The notes: generated by a model not told the origin, from the letters alone. DNA of 64,000 nt from Kiritimatiellia bacterium (GCA_028681135.1 JAQUJC010000003.1:1-64000); one strand, 5' to 3'; shown: positions 1-9,871, counted from the stretch's first letter. Made by a program: numbers and translations.

Positions 1-76
1 GGCTCACCCGGAGGGTTCGCCCTACCCAAGGCATGTGAATCCGGCTTTGGGTAGGGCGAGGCGTCCCTGCCGAGCC
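1..76. repeat. Imperfect inverted repeat, intergenic hairpin
   Basis: Positions 1-27 and 49-76 are imperfectly complementary. The arm ends pair well (GGGTAGGGCGA with TCGCCCTACCC, and GAGCC with GGCTC) around a variable middle, with a loop of about 21 nt. The left arm recurs identically for 28 bp at 44754-44781. It lies downstream of tsaE, so it may act as an RNA hairpin, but there is no T-tract. It is probably a dispersed REP-like element. The window starts inside or at its edge, so its true extent is unknown. Confidence 0.6.
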
Positions 77-137
77 GAACTGTTCTGCTCTGCAATTACG
101 GCTATAAAATAAAGTAATATGCTCTAAGCCGCGCGCA

Positions 138-617
138 TCAGGCGTCAGGCCTCACGCTCGCCGCTGGCCGCTCGACTGTCACGCGCCGGGACTCGTCTCC
201 CGCCGCCCCCTCAGCCAGGCGCACATGCCAGCAGTCCTCCGGCATCAATTCCCCCAGCCGCTCCGCCCACTCGATGGCCACCACCCCGTCGAAATGCTCC
301 AGATAGTCTTCCAGCCCCAGCCCAAAGGCATCCGCCGCGCCCCGTAGGCGATAGAGATCAATATGCGCCAATCCCCGCCGCCCCCGATATTCATTGATCA
401 ACGTAAACGTCGGACTCCCCACCGGCCGCCGCACCCCCAACGCCTTGGCCAATCCCTGCACAAAACACGTTTTCCCCGCCCCCAAATCACCATGCAGACA
501 CACCACCGCTCCATCCGGCACTTCAGCCGCCAGCCGTGCCGCCACCGCCTGCGTTTCTGCGGCCGATGTCGTCTCCATCTGCTCCGGTCCATCTGTCACA
601 GTTTCACACGTTCCCAC
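138..617 (-). CDS. tsaE: tRNA threonylcarbamoyladenosine biosynthesis ATPase TsaE
   Basis: TsaE is the P-loop ATPase that works with TsaB and TsaD to make t6A37 on ANN-decoding tRNAs in the cytoplasm. The 159-aa protein has Walker A GDLGAGKT at residues 43-50, the family motif SPTFTLINEY at about 68-77, HIDLYR at 85-90 and EWAER at 116-120. The length is typical. The second Met (residue 14, position 578) is an equally plausible start, since alignable sequence begins near residue 15. It is the last gene of the leftward run and is separated from the transporter upstream by about 180 bp, so it may have its own promoter. Confidence 0.93.
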   Translation of the reverse strand: MGTCETVTDGPEQMETTSAAETQAVAARLAAEVPDGAVVCLHGDLGAGKTCFVQGLAKALGVRRPVGSPTFTLINEYRGRRGLAHIDLYRLRGAADAFGLGLEDYLEHFDGVVAIEWAERLGELMPEDCWHVRLAEGAAGDESRRVTVERPAASVRPDA

Positions 618-797
618 ATTCCCGCCCCCAGCGCAATGTCCACTTGCCCCCTGAAATGTATGTCATACATGGACTTTCAGGCGGTGGGCGTGACACGTCG
701 ATGGGTGGGGTGCCGCCTTGGGGTGCGGCTGGGCGGTGATACACCGGCCCCCGGGGCTCTCTTCGGTGCTCACGGGCGGTGGCGATAAAACCGGGGA

Positions 798-3374
798 TTA
801 GTCGTCGTCGCACTCCTGGAGACGCGTCTCGTAAATCTCGGGATCGACGAGTCGTTGCTGCTCGGCCAATGGCGCCATCTCCACCTTCTTGCCCAATTTC
901 GAGTGCTTGACCCAGAACTGCGGCTTCATTTCGACGAGGGCGATGCTCTTGCAGTGCTTCATGATCCGGTCAAGCGTTCCGATATAATCGCTCAAGTAAA
1001 TGCCCGCGATCGGCGTAATCAACCGTTGGGACACCTTGTCAACATACAGCGCGCGCGTACGTTGGCTGGTCTTGATGTAGTCTTCCCGGATTTGCAAAAT
1101 CTGCTGAGCCGCCGCCTGGAAGTCCTTCTGATCCGGGTCAAGCGAATCAATAATCATCTTGAAAAGACGAAACGCGGTTTCATAGAGCTGGAAGAGCATA
1201 TCGAACGATTCCGGATCCACAATGGCCTCGGGAATCTTTTGCCGACGCAGGGACAAATCGCAGATTGTATCGATGTGATCGCCAATGCGTTCAAGGTCGG
1301 ACATGCAACGGTCGATATATTGGATGAGCACGGCCTGGCGCTTGGAGAGATAGCGCTTGGTGAGATTGCCTAAGTAGTTTTTTACCGCCAGCTTGATTTC
1401 GTTGATCGCCTTTTCATTCAGCTTGATGGTGTGGACCTCCTGCGTTGTGTGCGCGAACAGAATGGTCTGGCCAGCAAGGCGCTGACTCACGGCACAAATA
1501 CGGGCGACGCGTTGGAGTTCACGGATGCTGGCATAGATGGCCTTCTCAGGATAATCCAGCAAATCGGGAAGGAGATAGGAGGGTTCAGGGGGCGGGGTTC
1601 GGGAGGGCACAACCTTGCGGATGAACCGAGCGTAAATGGGCACAATTGGCATGAAGACACAGCAGTTTTGGATCATGAGGAGGGTGTGGGTGTTGGCAAT
1701 CTGCCGCACCACATCGGGCGAGGTGGCCGCAAAGAGCGGAATCCATAGCGGCGCGAGTAAAATGGAGACAATTGCATTGAAGACATTGGTCAGCAAATTC
1801 GCCACTGCGGCACGGCGCGCCTCGATGCTGGCACCAATCGACCCCAGCAAGGCCGTGGCGCACGTGCCAATCTGCGCACCGATCACAATGGGATACACCT
1901 GCCAGAGCGAGTCGAACACGCCCGCCGTTGTCAGCGCAAAGCTCATGCCGATGGTCGCCCCGCTGCTTTGAATAATGGCGGTCAAGCCAAAGGCGAGCCC
2001 GGCACCCAGCAGGCGCCCGGAGAAGGTGTGGCCGTCAATGCCCACCATGAATTGCCGAAGTAAATCGCGATGCGGGGCTATGGCATCACTCATGGTTTTC
2101 ATGCCCAGAAACAACAGGCCAAACCCGATCAGGACGCGCCCCATCGCCTTGGCCCGCGGGTTGGGAATCGCCATTTGGGTGATGATGCCGATGGCAATGA
2201 CCGTAAAGCAGTAGTCCGTTAAGCGGAAGGACACCAGTTGCATGGACAAGGAGGTGCCGAGATTGGTCCCCAGCATCGGCGCAATCGCCTGCGGCAAACT
2301 CATCAGCCCCGCATTGATAAAGCCCACCAGCATCACGGAGGCCGCCGAGGAGTGAATCAAGGCCCCCATCGTTGTGCCAAGCGCCAATCCCGAAAATCGA
2401 TTGGTGGTGGCCTTGGACAACATCGTCCGCAAGCCATTCCCTGCCACAATGCGCAGGCTTTCGGACATGATATTCATGCCAAAAATAAACAGGCCCAGGC
2501 CGCCCAGAACCTGGAAGACCAAGAAAAACAGTTGTTGGGGTCCCAGGCGGCCCAGATCGGCCGATACAAAGCCGATCGATTTTACGATATCCTGCCCGCC
2601 CGCGGCTCCCACAAACCGGATAAAGCGTTCGGTTGCCGGGTGACAGGGTTCAACGCGGGAATACAGCAGGATGGGTTCCACATAGGGGTATAAGCCTTCA
2701 CGCACGGTGGCATCGCTAGGGGAGACCCCGTTAACAGACAGAGGATTCAGGTCGGGACGGCTCATGAAATTCATGCCGACATACCCGATGGCATTGGGGT
2801 GGGCGGCGAGGTCGTCCGCTAAAGCCGCATAATTGGCAAAGGTGCGAGCTGAACGCGTATAGGCACTGTTGCCCATGGCCAGCCGCCGGAATCCCAGATG
2901 GGTACCACCCGTCGCATCTCGAATGAGCACCTCGATGCGGCGGTCAGGGCCCCCCACCTGTTTCCAGTTCTGGATTCGCCCGGTAAAGATATCGCGAATG
3001 GCGTGATCCGAGAGATTCTTCAGCGGGTTTTGCGCGTTGACGACCACGGCCACGCCATAATAGCCGCCGATGGCCGACTTCAGGGCAATACCGCGGGAGC
3101 GGGCAATACGCAGCTCATCGTCATTGAACAAGCGCGACGAAACGGCGATGTCGCTGGTGTCCTCTAACAAGGCCGCAATCCCCGAGGTCGAACCCAGTCG
3201 GCTCAGTTCAACGTCGACCGTTGGCTCCTCCTCCTGGAATGCCGCGATCAGCCGCGGGCCCAGTTCTTCGCCAAACGTATCGGAGCCCCGAATCAACAGC
3301 CGGTCGTCGGCATGGGCGACAACCGCCGCCATAATCCAAAAGCCCGCCACAATCCATTTGATCTGTTTTTTCAT
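798..3374 (-). CDS. PstS-like / Na+-phosphate cotransporter (NptA) / PhoU-like fusion
   Basis: Three modules lie in one 858-aa chain. A signal peptide (1-22) leads into a PstS-type phosphate-binding domain (about 23-272), with RGSDT at 29-33, the phosphate-loop region GSTSG at 61-65 and ATGGTH at 154-159. A polytopic NptA/PNaS domain follows (about 280-585), with the two inverted QSS-type repeats IHSSAAS (340-346) and IQSSGATIG (468-476). The last module is a PhoU-like helical domain (about 600-830). NptA-PhoU is a normal arrangement. The fused periplasmic binding protein is unusual, because such proteins normally serve ABC transporters. The likely role is phosphate uptake or sensing. The start is chosen for the signal peptide. 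It lies 14 bp downstream of the VWA gene and is probably cotranscribed with it. Confidence 0.85.
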   Translation of the reverse strand: MKKQIKWIVAGFWIMAAVVAHADDRLLIRGSDTFGEELGPRLIAAFQEEEPTVDVELSRLGSTSGIAALLEDTSDIAVSSRLFNDDELRIARSRGIALKSAIGGYYGVAVVVNAQNPLKNLSDHAIRDIFTGRIQNWKQVGGPDRRIEVLIRDATGGTHLGFRRLAMGNSAYTRSARTFANYAALADDLAAHPNAIGYVGMNFMSRPDLNPLSVNGVSPSDATVREGLYPYVEPILLYSRVEPCHPATERFIRFVGAAGGQDIVKSIGFVSADLGRLGPQQLFFLVFQVLGGLGLFIFGMNIMSESLRIVAGNGLRTMLSKATTNRFSGLALGTTMGALIHSSAASVMLVGFINAGLMSLPQAIAPMLGTNLGTSLSMQLVSFRLTDYCFTVIAIGIITQMAIPNPRAKAMGRVLIGFGLLFLGMKTMSDAIAPHRDLLRQFMVGIDGHTFSGRLLGAGLAFGLTAIIQSSGATIGMSFALTTAGVFDSLWQVYPIVIGAQIGTCATALLGSIGASIEARRAAVANLLTNVFNAIVSILLAPLWIPLFAATSPDVVRQIANTHTLLMIQNCCVFMPIVPIYARFIRKVVPSRTPPPEPSYLLPDLLDYPEKAIYASIRELQRVARICAVSQRLAGQTILFAHTTQEVHTIKLNEKAINEIKLAVKNYLGNLTKRYLSKRQAVLIQYIDRCMSDLERIGDHIDTICDLSLRRQKIPEAIVDPESFDMLFQLYETAFRLFKMIIDSLDPDQKDFQAAAQQILQIREDYIKTSQRTRALYVDKVSQRLITPIAGIYLSDYIGTLDRIMKHCKSIALVEMKPQFWVKHSKLGKKVEMAPLAEQQRLVDPEIYETRLQECDDD

Positions 3375-3388
3375 AGTCTCCGGCGGGG

Positions 3389-5149
3389 TTACATGGGGAA
3401 GTCAGCGCCGTAAGGTAACGGCACGTTATGACGGAGGGATAAGTCGCGAATTTTGCGTAACGTATCGTCGCGGCCGCTGGCGAGATGGTCATTGATCAGG
3501 GTATAGATTTTCTGGGCGACCCATTCGCGGCGAATGCCCTCGCCACCATCTTCCGCCGCGGACAAATCCAGAGCAAACACCATGTCACGCCGAGCGGCCC
3601 CGGAGTCGCCAATGACGTGCAGCACAGCCGTTTTTTGTCCCAGGGGGGCGCGGCCCACCAACCGGAGCGGGCGATCAAGAAATAGATGCGTCAGTGTGCC
3701 GGGATACACTTCCGCCTCGGAATCGCTGGAAAACCGATAGGTGAGATTCGCCAGAACGGGCCGCGACAGTTCACGCGCGGCGCGTTGGACCGTGGCGGGG
3801 ATGTGCTCGCGCAACGGCATCAGCCACGACCCGCCGCGGTTATTGTGGCCCAACAAGTCGAGCAGGAAGGTATTGACGCGCGCGCCCGCGCCGACCGTAA
3901 ACACCGATACGCGCCCATTATTGAGACGGCTAAAGCGCGCGATGATGTCGGAACTATCCACCGCCCCCATGGTGGGACGTCCGTCGGTCATCAGCACGGC
4001 AATCATGGGCCGTCCGCTGGGTTGATGGAGCTTCAGCAGCCGCTGGAGGGGCGTGAACAGATCGGTTTGACCACGGGCCCGCATGGCATCGGTGAACTGC
4101 ACCGCCTCGGCGAGTGCATCGGCCGTGACCGGTGCCCAGTCATCAAAACACAGGGTCGGGGCATCGCTATAGCGCATCAGATTGACACGGTCGGCGGTGG
4201 TTAGCGTCCGAAGATAGCCAACAATGCCCTCTTTGAAAAAATCGAGCTTCGTGCGAGTGATGCTTTCGGAACAATCTTGAATCAAGAGGATATCCTTCGG
4301 CAGCACCGGCAGCCCTTCCATGCCGGCGCGGGAGATGGCGAGTTCAAAATACAGCGCGTCTTCTTCGGTGGCCGGGTAGGTCGTGACCTCGACGGCCAGC
4401 AACTGCTCGATCGGCTCGACATCTGTAACGTCGGCCGGGGTTTCATCGAGCACCTTGCCCTGTTCACGAATGCGCTCGGCCTCGGAGAAATCGTCCTGTT
4501 GAGCGGCCGCGATCATGGCGGCGGCCGGCGGCGCCGCATGAGTCAGCACCGACAGCGGCCGCACGGCGGCAGCCGCTGAACCATCGGCAGCCGCGGCCGC
4601 CGCCGCAGCGGCAATGGCCTCGGAATCCGCCGGCAGGGTGATGTCAGGCGCACCATCCAACCGCGGCAGAGCCGGCACCACGCGCCGCGGGAGTGCCTGA
4701 AGTTCGACGGCGGCGGTCTGCTGCTCGATCTGCAGTATTTCCTGGCGCCAATCCATGGTCGGCCAATCTGTCTCGGGCTGTGGGGGGGGGGCCTCCGCAG
4801 GGCCCGGCGCCACAAAGGCGGTCGCGTCGGCACCCGCACGCAGATTCTCGAGCAAACTTTTCTGGAGCGATTCGACCTCGGCAAAGGCCTCGGGATTTTC
4901 GGGGCGGAAGGCTTCGGGTTGGATAAAGCGGGACAGATCGGGGGCGGGTCGGACCTCGTCCATAACCAAGGGACGCGTCGGATTCAGATCGGCCCCTCGG
5001 AAACGCTCGACCGGGAAGATCGGCAACCCGGCAAGCAACAGACCATGCAGCGCCAGAGAAATAACCAGCGCCACCCCGAAGAGGGTGGCGCGGGCCCAGG
5101 CCTGACGCGCCTCCCGACTGGCACGCCTATTTCGATCCATCACGCTCAT
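3389..5149 (-). CDS. Membrane-anchored von Willebrand factor A domain protein
   Basis: This 586-aa protein has one N-terminal membrane helix (about 22-44) after a basic cytoplasmic stretch. A Pro/Ala-rich linker follows, including an alanine run near 180-195. The VWA domain is at about 285-450. Its MIDAS motif DCSES (292-296) fits DxSxS, and MTDGRPT supplies the later loop, so metal-dependent ligand binding is plausible. The ligand is unknown. It may be an extracytoplasmic adhesion or assembly factor. A 10-G run at 4782-4791 encodes prolines in the linker. The gene sits between rho and the phosphate transporter with very short gaps. Confidence 0.8.
   Translation of the reverse strand: MSVMDRNRRASREARQAWARATLFGVALVISLALHGLLLAGLPIFPVERFRGADLNPTRPLVMDEVRPAPDLSRFIQPEAFRPENPEAFAEVESLQKSLLENLRAGADATAFVAPGPAEAPPPQPETDWPTMDWRQEILQIEQQTAAVELQALPRRVVPALPRLDGAPDITLPADSEAIAAAAAAAAADGSAAAAVRPLSVLTHAAPPAAAMIAAAQQDDFSEAERIREQGKVLDETPADVTDVEPIEQLLAVEVTTYPATEEDALYFELAISRAGMEGLPVLPKDILLIQDCSESITRTKLDFFKEGIVGYLRTLTTADRVNLMRYSDAPTLCFDDWAPVTADALAEAVQFTDAMRARGQTDLFTPLQRLLKLHQPSGRPMIAVLMTDGRPTMGAVDSSDIIARFSRLNNGRVSVFTVGAGARVNTFLLDLLGHNNRGGSWLMPLREHIPATVQRAARELSRPVLANLTYRFSSDSEAEVYPGTLTHLFLDRPLRLVGRAPLGQKTAVLHVIGDSGAARRDMVFALDLSAAEDGGEGIRREWVAQKIYTLINDHLASGRDDTLRKIRDLSLRHNVPLPYGADFPM
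4782..4791. repeat. G10 homopolymer inside the VWA gene
   Basis: A run of ten G on the plus strand encodes consecutive Pro codons in the linker of the VWA protein. It is a potential slippage site and equally a potential sequencing-error site. The frame is open as given. Confidence 0.8.
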
Positions 5150-5156
5150 GGATGCA

Positions 5157-7073
5157 TTATCCCTGCAATGTCATCAAAAATTCAAGGTTGTTCTTTGTTT
5201 TCTTGAGACGACCAATCAACAATTCCATCGCCTCGACCGCCGGGACCCCATTGAGGGCCTTGCGTAGAATCCAGACGCGGCTCAGTTCGTCCTTGTGCAT
5301 CAACAGCTCTTCCTTGCGGGTGCCGGACTTTTCGATATTGATGGCGGGGAAGATGCGCTTATCCACGAGATAGCGATCGAGGCAGATTTCCATATTCCCG
5401 GTGCCTTTGAACTCCTCGAAGATCACTTCATCCATGCGGCTGCCGGTATCGACCAGGGCCGTGGCAATGATGGTCAGGCTGCCGCCGCCCTCGATGTTGC
5501 GCGCCGCGCCAAAAAAGCGCTTAGGTTTGTGCAGCGCATTGGCATCGACACCGCCGGAGAGGATTTTGCCGCTATGGGGCTGGAGGGTGTTGTAGGCCCG
5601 CGCCAGACGGGTGATCGAGTCGAGCAGGATCACCACATGATGGCCAGCCTCGACCTGGCGCTTGGCCATTTCGATAACCAGATCGGCGATCTGGACATGG
5701 CGCTCGGGCGGCTCATCAAAGGTCGAGGCCACCACTTCGGCCTGGGTCGTGCGCTCCATGTCGGTCACTTCCTCGGGACGTTCGTCGATCAGCAGGATCA
5801 TCAACTTCACCTCGGGATTATTTTCCGAGATGCTGTTGGCCATCATCTGCATCAGGACGGTTTTACCGGTCCGCGGCGGCGCAACGATCAGGCCGCGCTG
5901 GCCCTTGCCAATCGGCGTGAGGATGTCCATCACCCGCATATTGATATTGTTCTTACTTTTCGTTTCCAGCACCAGGCGCTCATCGGGAAAGAGCGGGGTC
6001 AGGTTTTCGAAGGGAATCTTGCCCCGCTGGCCTTCGGGGGGGCCATCGTTGATCGTAATGACCCGCTTCAAAGCAAAGAATCGTTCCTTGTCCTTGGGCG
6101 AGCGGATTTCGCCTTCGACCAGGTCACCGGTGCGCAGGGCAAAGCGGCGCACTTGCGACGGCGAGACATAGATGTCGTCCGGACACGGCAGATAGTTGTT
6201 GTTCGGCGAACGCAAGAAGCCGAAGTTGTCGGGCAGAATCTCGAGGATTCCGCGAACGAACATCGTGCCATTACAGCGCGCATTGGCCTTGAGGATTTCG
6301 AAGATCAGCTCATGTTTTTTGAGCGCGCCGAGTTCCACCAGTTTATAGACGTCGGCCAATTCCTTAAGTTGCGGCACGGTGAGTTGCTGCAACTCATTGA
6401 GCTTAAGCACGCGGGCGAGTTTGGCGCGTTCGGCGGCCGCGGCCTCGGCGGCGGCACGTGCCGCGGCCTGCTGGGCAGCGCGGGCCTCCTCTTCTTCCGG
6501 CGTCAGGGGTACACGCGGGGGACGGTTTTGCTGCTGCCCGCCGTGACGACGGTCGCGATTGCGATCGAAGCGCCGGTCAGAGCGTCCGCCTTGGGTCTGG
6601 TTCCGTGGTCGGCGGCTGGGGCCATTCTGCGGCCTACGTTCACCCGTCTGCTCCTGCTCCTCCTGCGGCGGCGAGGAAGACGGCGGCGCCGGATTTTTTT
6701 CGACGGGCGGGGTCTCCTTGTCGCCGGATGCAGCAGGCGGCGTGTCGTGGGCGCGAGCCTCGGCAGGCGGGGTGTTCTTGTCGCTGGGTGTGGCGGCTGG
6801 TGGTGCCGCGGGTGCCTTGTCGCTCGTTTCTGCGGGCGTCGCCTTTGCCGCCGGGGCCTTCTGGGCCGGCTTGGCATTGGCGCCCGGATGGTATTCCTCG
6901 CCATCGGCGATGGTGGTCTCCAGCAAGGACGCCGGCAGCGGCATGGGGTCCTTGCGCTTCGGGGCCTCGTCGTCGCGCGTCTTGCGTGGACGGCCGCGAC
7001 GCGCACCGGTTTTGGCCGCGGGTTTCGCGGGGGATTGACGGGGTTTACGCGCTGGTTTGGGATCAGTGGCCAT
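5157..7073 (-). CDS. rho: Transcription termination factor Rho with long disordered N-terminus
   Basis: Rho is the hexameric RNA-dependent ATPase that terminates transcription. At 638 aa it is about 200 aa longer than the E. coli protein. Residues 1-215 are low complexity: Lys/Pro/Ala-rich, then an Arg/Asn/Gln-rich stretch at about 146-187, then an Ala-rich helix. The Rho_N domain follows (about 224-265). The cold-shock-like RNA-binding domain is at about 272-345 and contains NFGFLRSP. The RecA-like motor has Walker A APPRTGKT (398-405), LIDERPEEV and [11 protein letters not shown]. It is 2 bp from coaE upstream, so the two are probably cotranscribed. N-terminal insertions of this kind occur in several phyla. 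Confidence 0.96.
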   Translation of the reverse strand: MATDPKPARKPRQSPAKPAAKTGARRGRPRKTRDDEAPKRKDPMPLPASLLETTIADGEEYHPGANAKPAQKAPAAKATPAETSDKAPAAPPAATPSDKNTPPAEARAHDTPPAASGDKETPPVEKNPAPPSSSPPQEEQEQTGERRPQNGPSRRPRNQTQGGRSDRRFDRNRDRRHGGQQQNRPPRVPLTPEEEEARAAQQAAARAAAEAAAAERAKLARVLKLNELQQLTVPQLKELADVYKLVELGALKKHELIFEILKANARCNGTMFVRGILEILPDNFGFLRSPNNNYLPCPDDIYVSPSQVRRFALRTGDLVEGEIRSPKDKERFFALKRVITINDGPPEGQRGKIPFENLTPLFPDERLVLETKSKNNINMRVMDILTPIGKGQRGLIVAPPRTGKTVLMQMMANSISENNPEVKLMILLIDERPEEVTDMERTTQAEVVASTFDEPPERHVQIADLVIEMAKRQVEAGHHVVILLDSITRLARAYNTLQPHSGKILSGGVDANALHKPKRFFGAARNIEGGGSLTIIATALVDTGSRMDEVIFEEFKGTGNMEICLDRYLVDKRIFPAINIEKSGTRKEELLMHKDELSRVWILRKALNGVPAVEAMELLIGRLKKTKNNLEFLMTLQG

Positions 7074-7075
7074 CT

Positions 7076-7690
7076 TCAGTCTCCTTGTTCTAGCCTATCG
7101 TTCATATCGTTCCAGACGGCCCGGCACCGTGTTTCGAGTTCGGCCAGGCTGTCGTTATTGTCAATAACGTGGTCGGCACGCGCACATTTTTCGTGCACCG
7201 GCCACTGGCTGGCGATCCGCGCCTGCGCCTCTTCCGGCGTCAGGCCGCGTTGCGCGAGCCGTTTCCTCATGGTCGCATCGCTGGAAGCGACGCAAATTAT
7301 CTCGTCCCAGTCCTCGGTCAGGCCCGCCTCGAACAGCAGCGGGATAACCGCCACACCGAGGCGGCCCGCACGGCGGACCTCCGCGGCCCAGTCGCGCATC
7401 TGCCGGATAACAGCCGGATGCACCAGGGCCTCCAGGCGCTGGCGCGCCGCCGGGTCGCCAAAGACAATCCGCCCGAGGCGAGTGCGGTCGATGCCGCCAT
7501 CGGCCGCCAGCACCTCCGGACCAAAGGCCTCCGCTACGGCCTGAACACATGCGCCATCGGGTGCCAGCAGGCGGTGGACCACGTCGTCGGCATCCAGCGT
7601 CTCTGCGCCCCACTGCCGCCACCAGTGCGCAACCGCACTTTTACCGCAAGCGATTCCGCCTGTCAGGGCGATGCAACGTCCCGGGTTCAT
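7076..7690 (-). CDS. coaE: Dephospho-CoA kinase
   Basis: CoaE catalyses the last step of coenzyme A synthesis, ATP-dependent 3'-phosphorylation of dephospho-CoA. The ORF track opens at 8326, but that upstream part overlaps the neighbouring membrane protein gene in another frame. The real start is the Met of [12 protein letters not shown] at 7690, giving 204 aa, a normal length. The P-loop is TGGIACGKS (10-18), with the substrate motif [11 protein letters not shown] after it and HPAVI further on. It starts 13 bp after the stop of the upstream membrane protein gene and ends 2 bp before rho. Confidence 0.93.
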   Translation of the reverse strand: MNPGRCIALTGGIACGKSAVAHWWRQWGAETLDADDVVHRLLAPDGACVQAVAEAFGPEVLAADGGIDRTRLGRIVFGDPAARQRLEALVHPAVIRQMRDWAAEVRRAGRLGVAVIPLLFEAGLTEDWDEIICVASSDATMRKRLAQRGLTPEEAQARIASQWPVHEKCARADHVIDNNDSLAELETRCRAVWNDMNDRLEQGD

Positions 7691-7703
7691 CTGCACGCCA
7701 CCG

Positions 7704-9827
7704 TCACCATGGATCGGCCGGTGCCAGCGGCGATGCCTCTGCGATGGCCTGGCCGACTTTGTCATCCTGGAAGCCGACCTCGCCCAGCCCCAGCGTAATG
7801 CGCAAGACCTCCTGCGCCTCTTCATTGCCGTCATCCATGCGCAAGGCATGAGCGGCCTTCCATTGCGCGACGTCAACATCGCCTTGTTCGAGCGCCGCCC
7901 GGGCCTGTTCGGCGCGCGTCTGCGCCAGCCGGGCCGCGATGGGACTATGCCGCAACCGGAAGACGCGGAACTTCCGATTGGCAAACTGCGGCGTAAAATA
8001 CTGCAACTCCTCGGGGCGCTGTTCGAAGAGCCGGGCGGCGGCATTTGTCGGCGGGTCCAATGCCGCGACCATATAGCGCATTTGATAGCCCGGCTGCCGC
8101 TCCGAGAATTCGCCCATGGAATAGACATATACGGTCGCCCCTTGCGATTCCATCCAGGAGCGGAACTCGGCTTCGTCGCCGGTAAAGAGCGCTTCGCCAT
8201 AGGCGCGGACTTTGGCACGAATGGTGGCCGATTCAAATTTAGGATGCAGCACAACGGGACAACCGCCATAGGCGGCAATCGACGCGCTGATGCCAAAATT
8301 GGCCAGCACGGGTTCCGGGGCAACATACGTTTTTAAGTGTGTCATCAATTCTTCGGTTTCTGCGGCATAGACATTGGGGCGGCCCCAGTAGAGCGGACCC
8401 TCCCAGCTCGGGGCATCGGGCGTTTCCACCTTGGGACGTTCCAGGCGGATGGGCCCCCACCACGGCTGGCTGGCTTCCACCACCCAGCCCGCCGCCAGCA
8501 GGGCGACGGCCCAGGGACGCCAGCGCCGGGCCTCCGGGGCCGCCAGACATCCGACGCACAGCCCGAGCCATCCGCAAGCAAATACCGCCACCCACACATG
8601 AAAGCGGAAAAACAGGATAAAGGCCGCCACCGATGCCAACAGGAAAAATAGAAGCGGTGGAAAAGCGGGAGACGCGCGCCGATGACGAACGTTGAGCCGC
8701 ATCCAAGCAAAAGTCGCAGCCGCCGTCAACCCTAAAAGCGCGGGGAACCACTGCCAGGCCATCCGCCAGGTGGTGGAATGCAGCGCGGGCACCCACAGGA
8801 TGCGCTGATCGAAGGTCAAGCACGCGGGATCGACGGGGCGAATAGTGAGATAGCGCAGTTTAGCCCAGACCAACGCCGCGAAATGGCTGTACGCCGGCAG
8901 ATAGAACCGGGACAACGCCAGCACCGCCGCCACAGGCACGGCACCCAGGATGAGGCGGGTGGCGCGGCGCTGGCGCTGAGCCACCGGGGAGCCAGCCAGC
9001 AGCATCCCCCACCCCAGCCCCATCACTGGCGAGAGCAGGAATCCGTGCGCCCGCAAGTAGGGATTGCGCAGGCCCGCCGCCAGCAGCACGGCCACCATCG
9101 GAATAGCGCGTGTCCAAAGGTCCGCTTTGGACAGGCGACCCCGCAGGGCCTGGACCAGCCCCCACGCCATATATAACCCCAGATAAAACTGTACCAAATC
9201 CCAGGTGACCAGCGCCAGCGCCGCCAGCAGCGCCGCCCCGACGCCCGCCAGCAGGCGCGCGCGCGGCGACCCCGCACGATAGCGGCCCCAGGCATCCAGC
9301 GCCAGATGCGCTAGCAAAAAGGGCAAGGCATTGTTTTCGTGCGAGAGTTCCTGGCCGGTGGAGCGGGCCACGGCCGAAATTGCCCCTCCATAAAAAGCCG
9401 CCCCCCAAAAACCGCCCGCCCCCCCCCCCCCCATCCATTTGACCCACACGAACATCGCCGGAATGGTCAGACAGAACCACAGCAGATGCAGCCACCGGAT
9501 TTTCTCCGCCAGATTCAACAGGCCCGGCCAACGGCGGGACACCTCGGCCAGGACGGTTTCCGCGCCAAGGGTGTCGGTGGCGCGCGCGTCCACGCCGTCG
9601 GGATACTCGATGCCGCGATCCATGCGCGGCACCTCGCCATCGCGATAGGCCATCTGAATGCGTCGGAATGCCAGGGCGCTTTCGAGAGAAAACGGAATCG
9701 AGCGATCACTCGTCAACTGGCGCTGCGCATTCAGCACATGGCGGCGTGTGGCCACCGCACCGATAAACAGCAGCAGCAGCAGCAGCAACTGCAACGCGAT
9801 TCGCCAACATGGACTTAGACGGGGCAT
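7704..9827 (-). CDS. Polytopic membrane protein, possible GT-C glycosyltransferase
   Basis: This 707-aa integral membrane protein has roughly ten or more hydrophobic segments and a soluble C-terminal third. After the first helix comes a loop with DGEVPRMDRGIEYPDGVD. This resembles the lumenal/periplasmic loop of STT3/DPY19-type GT-C enzymes, where an acidic residue sits near a YP-G motif, and a later ELSHENN segment is also loop-like. This suggests transfer of a sugar from a polyprenyl donor outside the membrane, but the match is by eye and moderate. A CAG-rich run near 9770 encodes a leucine stretch in the first helix. A 14-C tract encodes the GGGGAGG turn. It may be the first gene of a coaE-rho operon. 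Confidence 0.55.
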   Translation of the reverse strand: MPRLSPCWRIALQLLLLLLLFIGAVATRRHVLNAQRQLTSDRSIPFSLESALAFRRIQMAYRDGEVPRMDRGIEYPDGVDARATDTLGAETVLAEVSRRWPGLLNLAEKIRWLHLLWFCLTIPAMFVWVKWMGGGGAGGFWGAAFYGGAISAVARSTGQELSHENNALPFLLAHLALDAWGRYRAGSPRARLLAGVGAALLAALALVTWDLVQFYLGLYMAWGLVQALRGRLSKADLWTRAIPMVAVLLAAGLRNPYLRAHGFLLSPVMGLGWGMLLAGSPVAQRQRRATRLILGAVPVAAVLALSRFYLPAYSHFAALVWAKLRYLTIRPVDPACLTFDQRILWVPALHSTTWRMAWQWFPALLGLTAAATFAWMRLNVRHRRASPAFPPLLFFLLASVAAFILFFRFHVWVAVFACGWLGLCVGCLAAPEARRWRPWAVALLAAGWVVEASQPWWGPIRLERPKVETPDAPSWEGPLYWGRPNVYAAETEELMTHLKTYVAPEPVLANFGISASIAAYGGCPVVLHPKFESATIRAKVRAYGEALFTGDEAEFRSWMESQGATVYVYSMGEFSERQPGYQMRYMVAALDPPTNAAARLFEQRPEELQYFTPQFANRKFRVFRLRHSPIAARLAQTRAEQARAALEQGDVDVAQWKAAHALRMDDGNEEAQEVLRITLGLGEVGFQDDKVGQAIAEASPLAPADPW
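9419..9432. repeat. C14 homopolymer inside the GT-C-like gene
   Basis: Fourteen consecutive C on the plus strand (G on the coding strand) encode Gly residues between two membrane helices. It is the longest homopolymer seen in the window. The ORF is open with this length. A change not divisible by three would truncate the protein about one fifth of the way in. Confidence 0.85.
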
Positions 9828-9871
9828 GGGTCAGGAGACAGAAGACAGGCGGCCAATCATCGGGTGATATC

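Noticed and set aside
5295-7544. 749-aa plus-strand ORF
   Set aside because: Antisense shadow of rho and coaE; it has His/Arg-rich composition without domains, while the minus strand encodes clear Rho.
7691-8326. N-terminal extension of the CoaE ORF
   Set aside because: It overlaps the membrane-protein gene in another frame and shows no similarity to kinases; the internal Met at 7690 fits the family.
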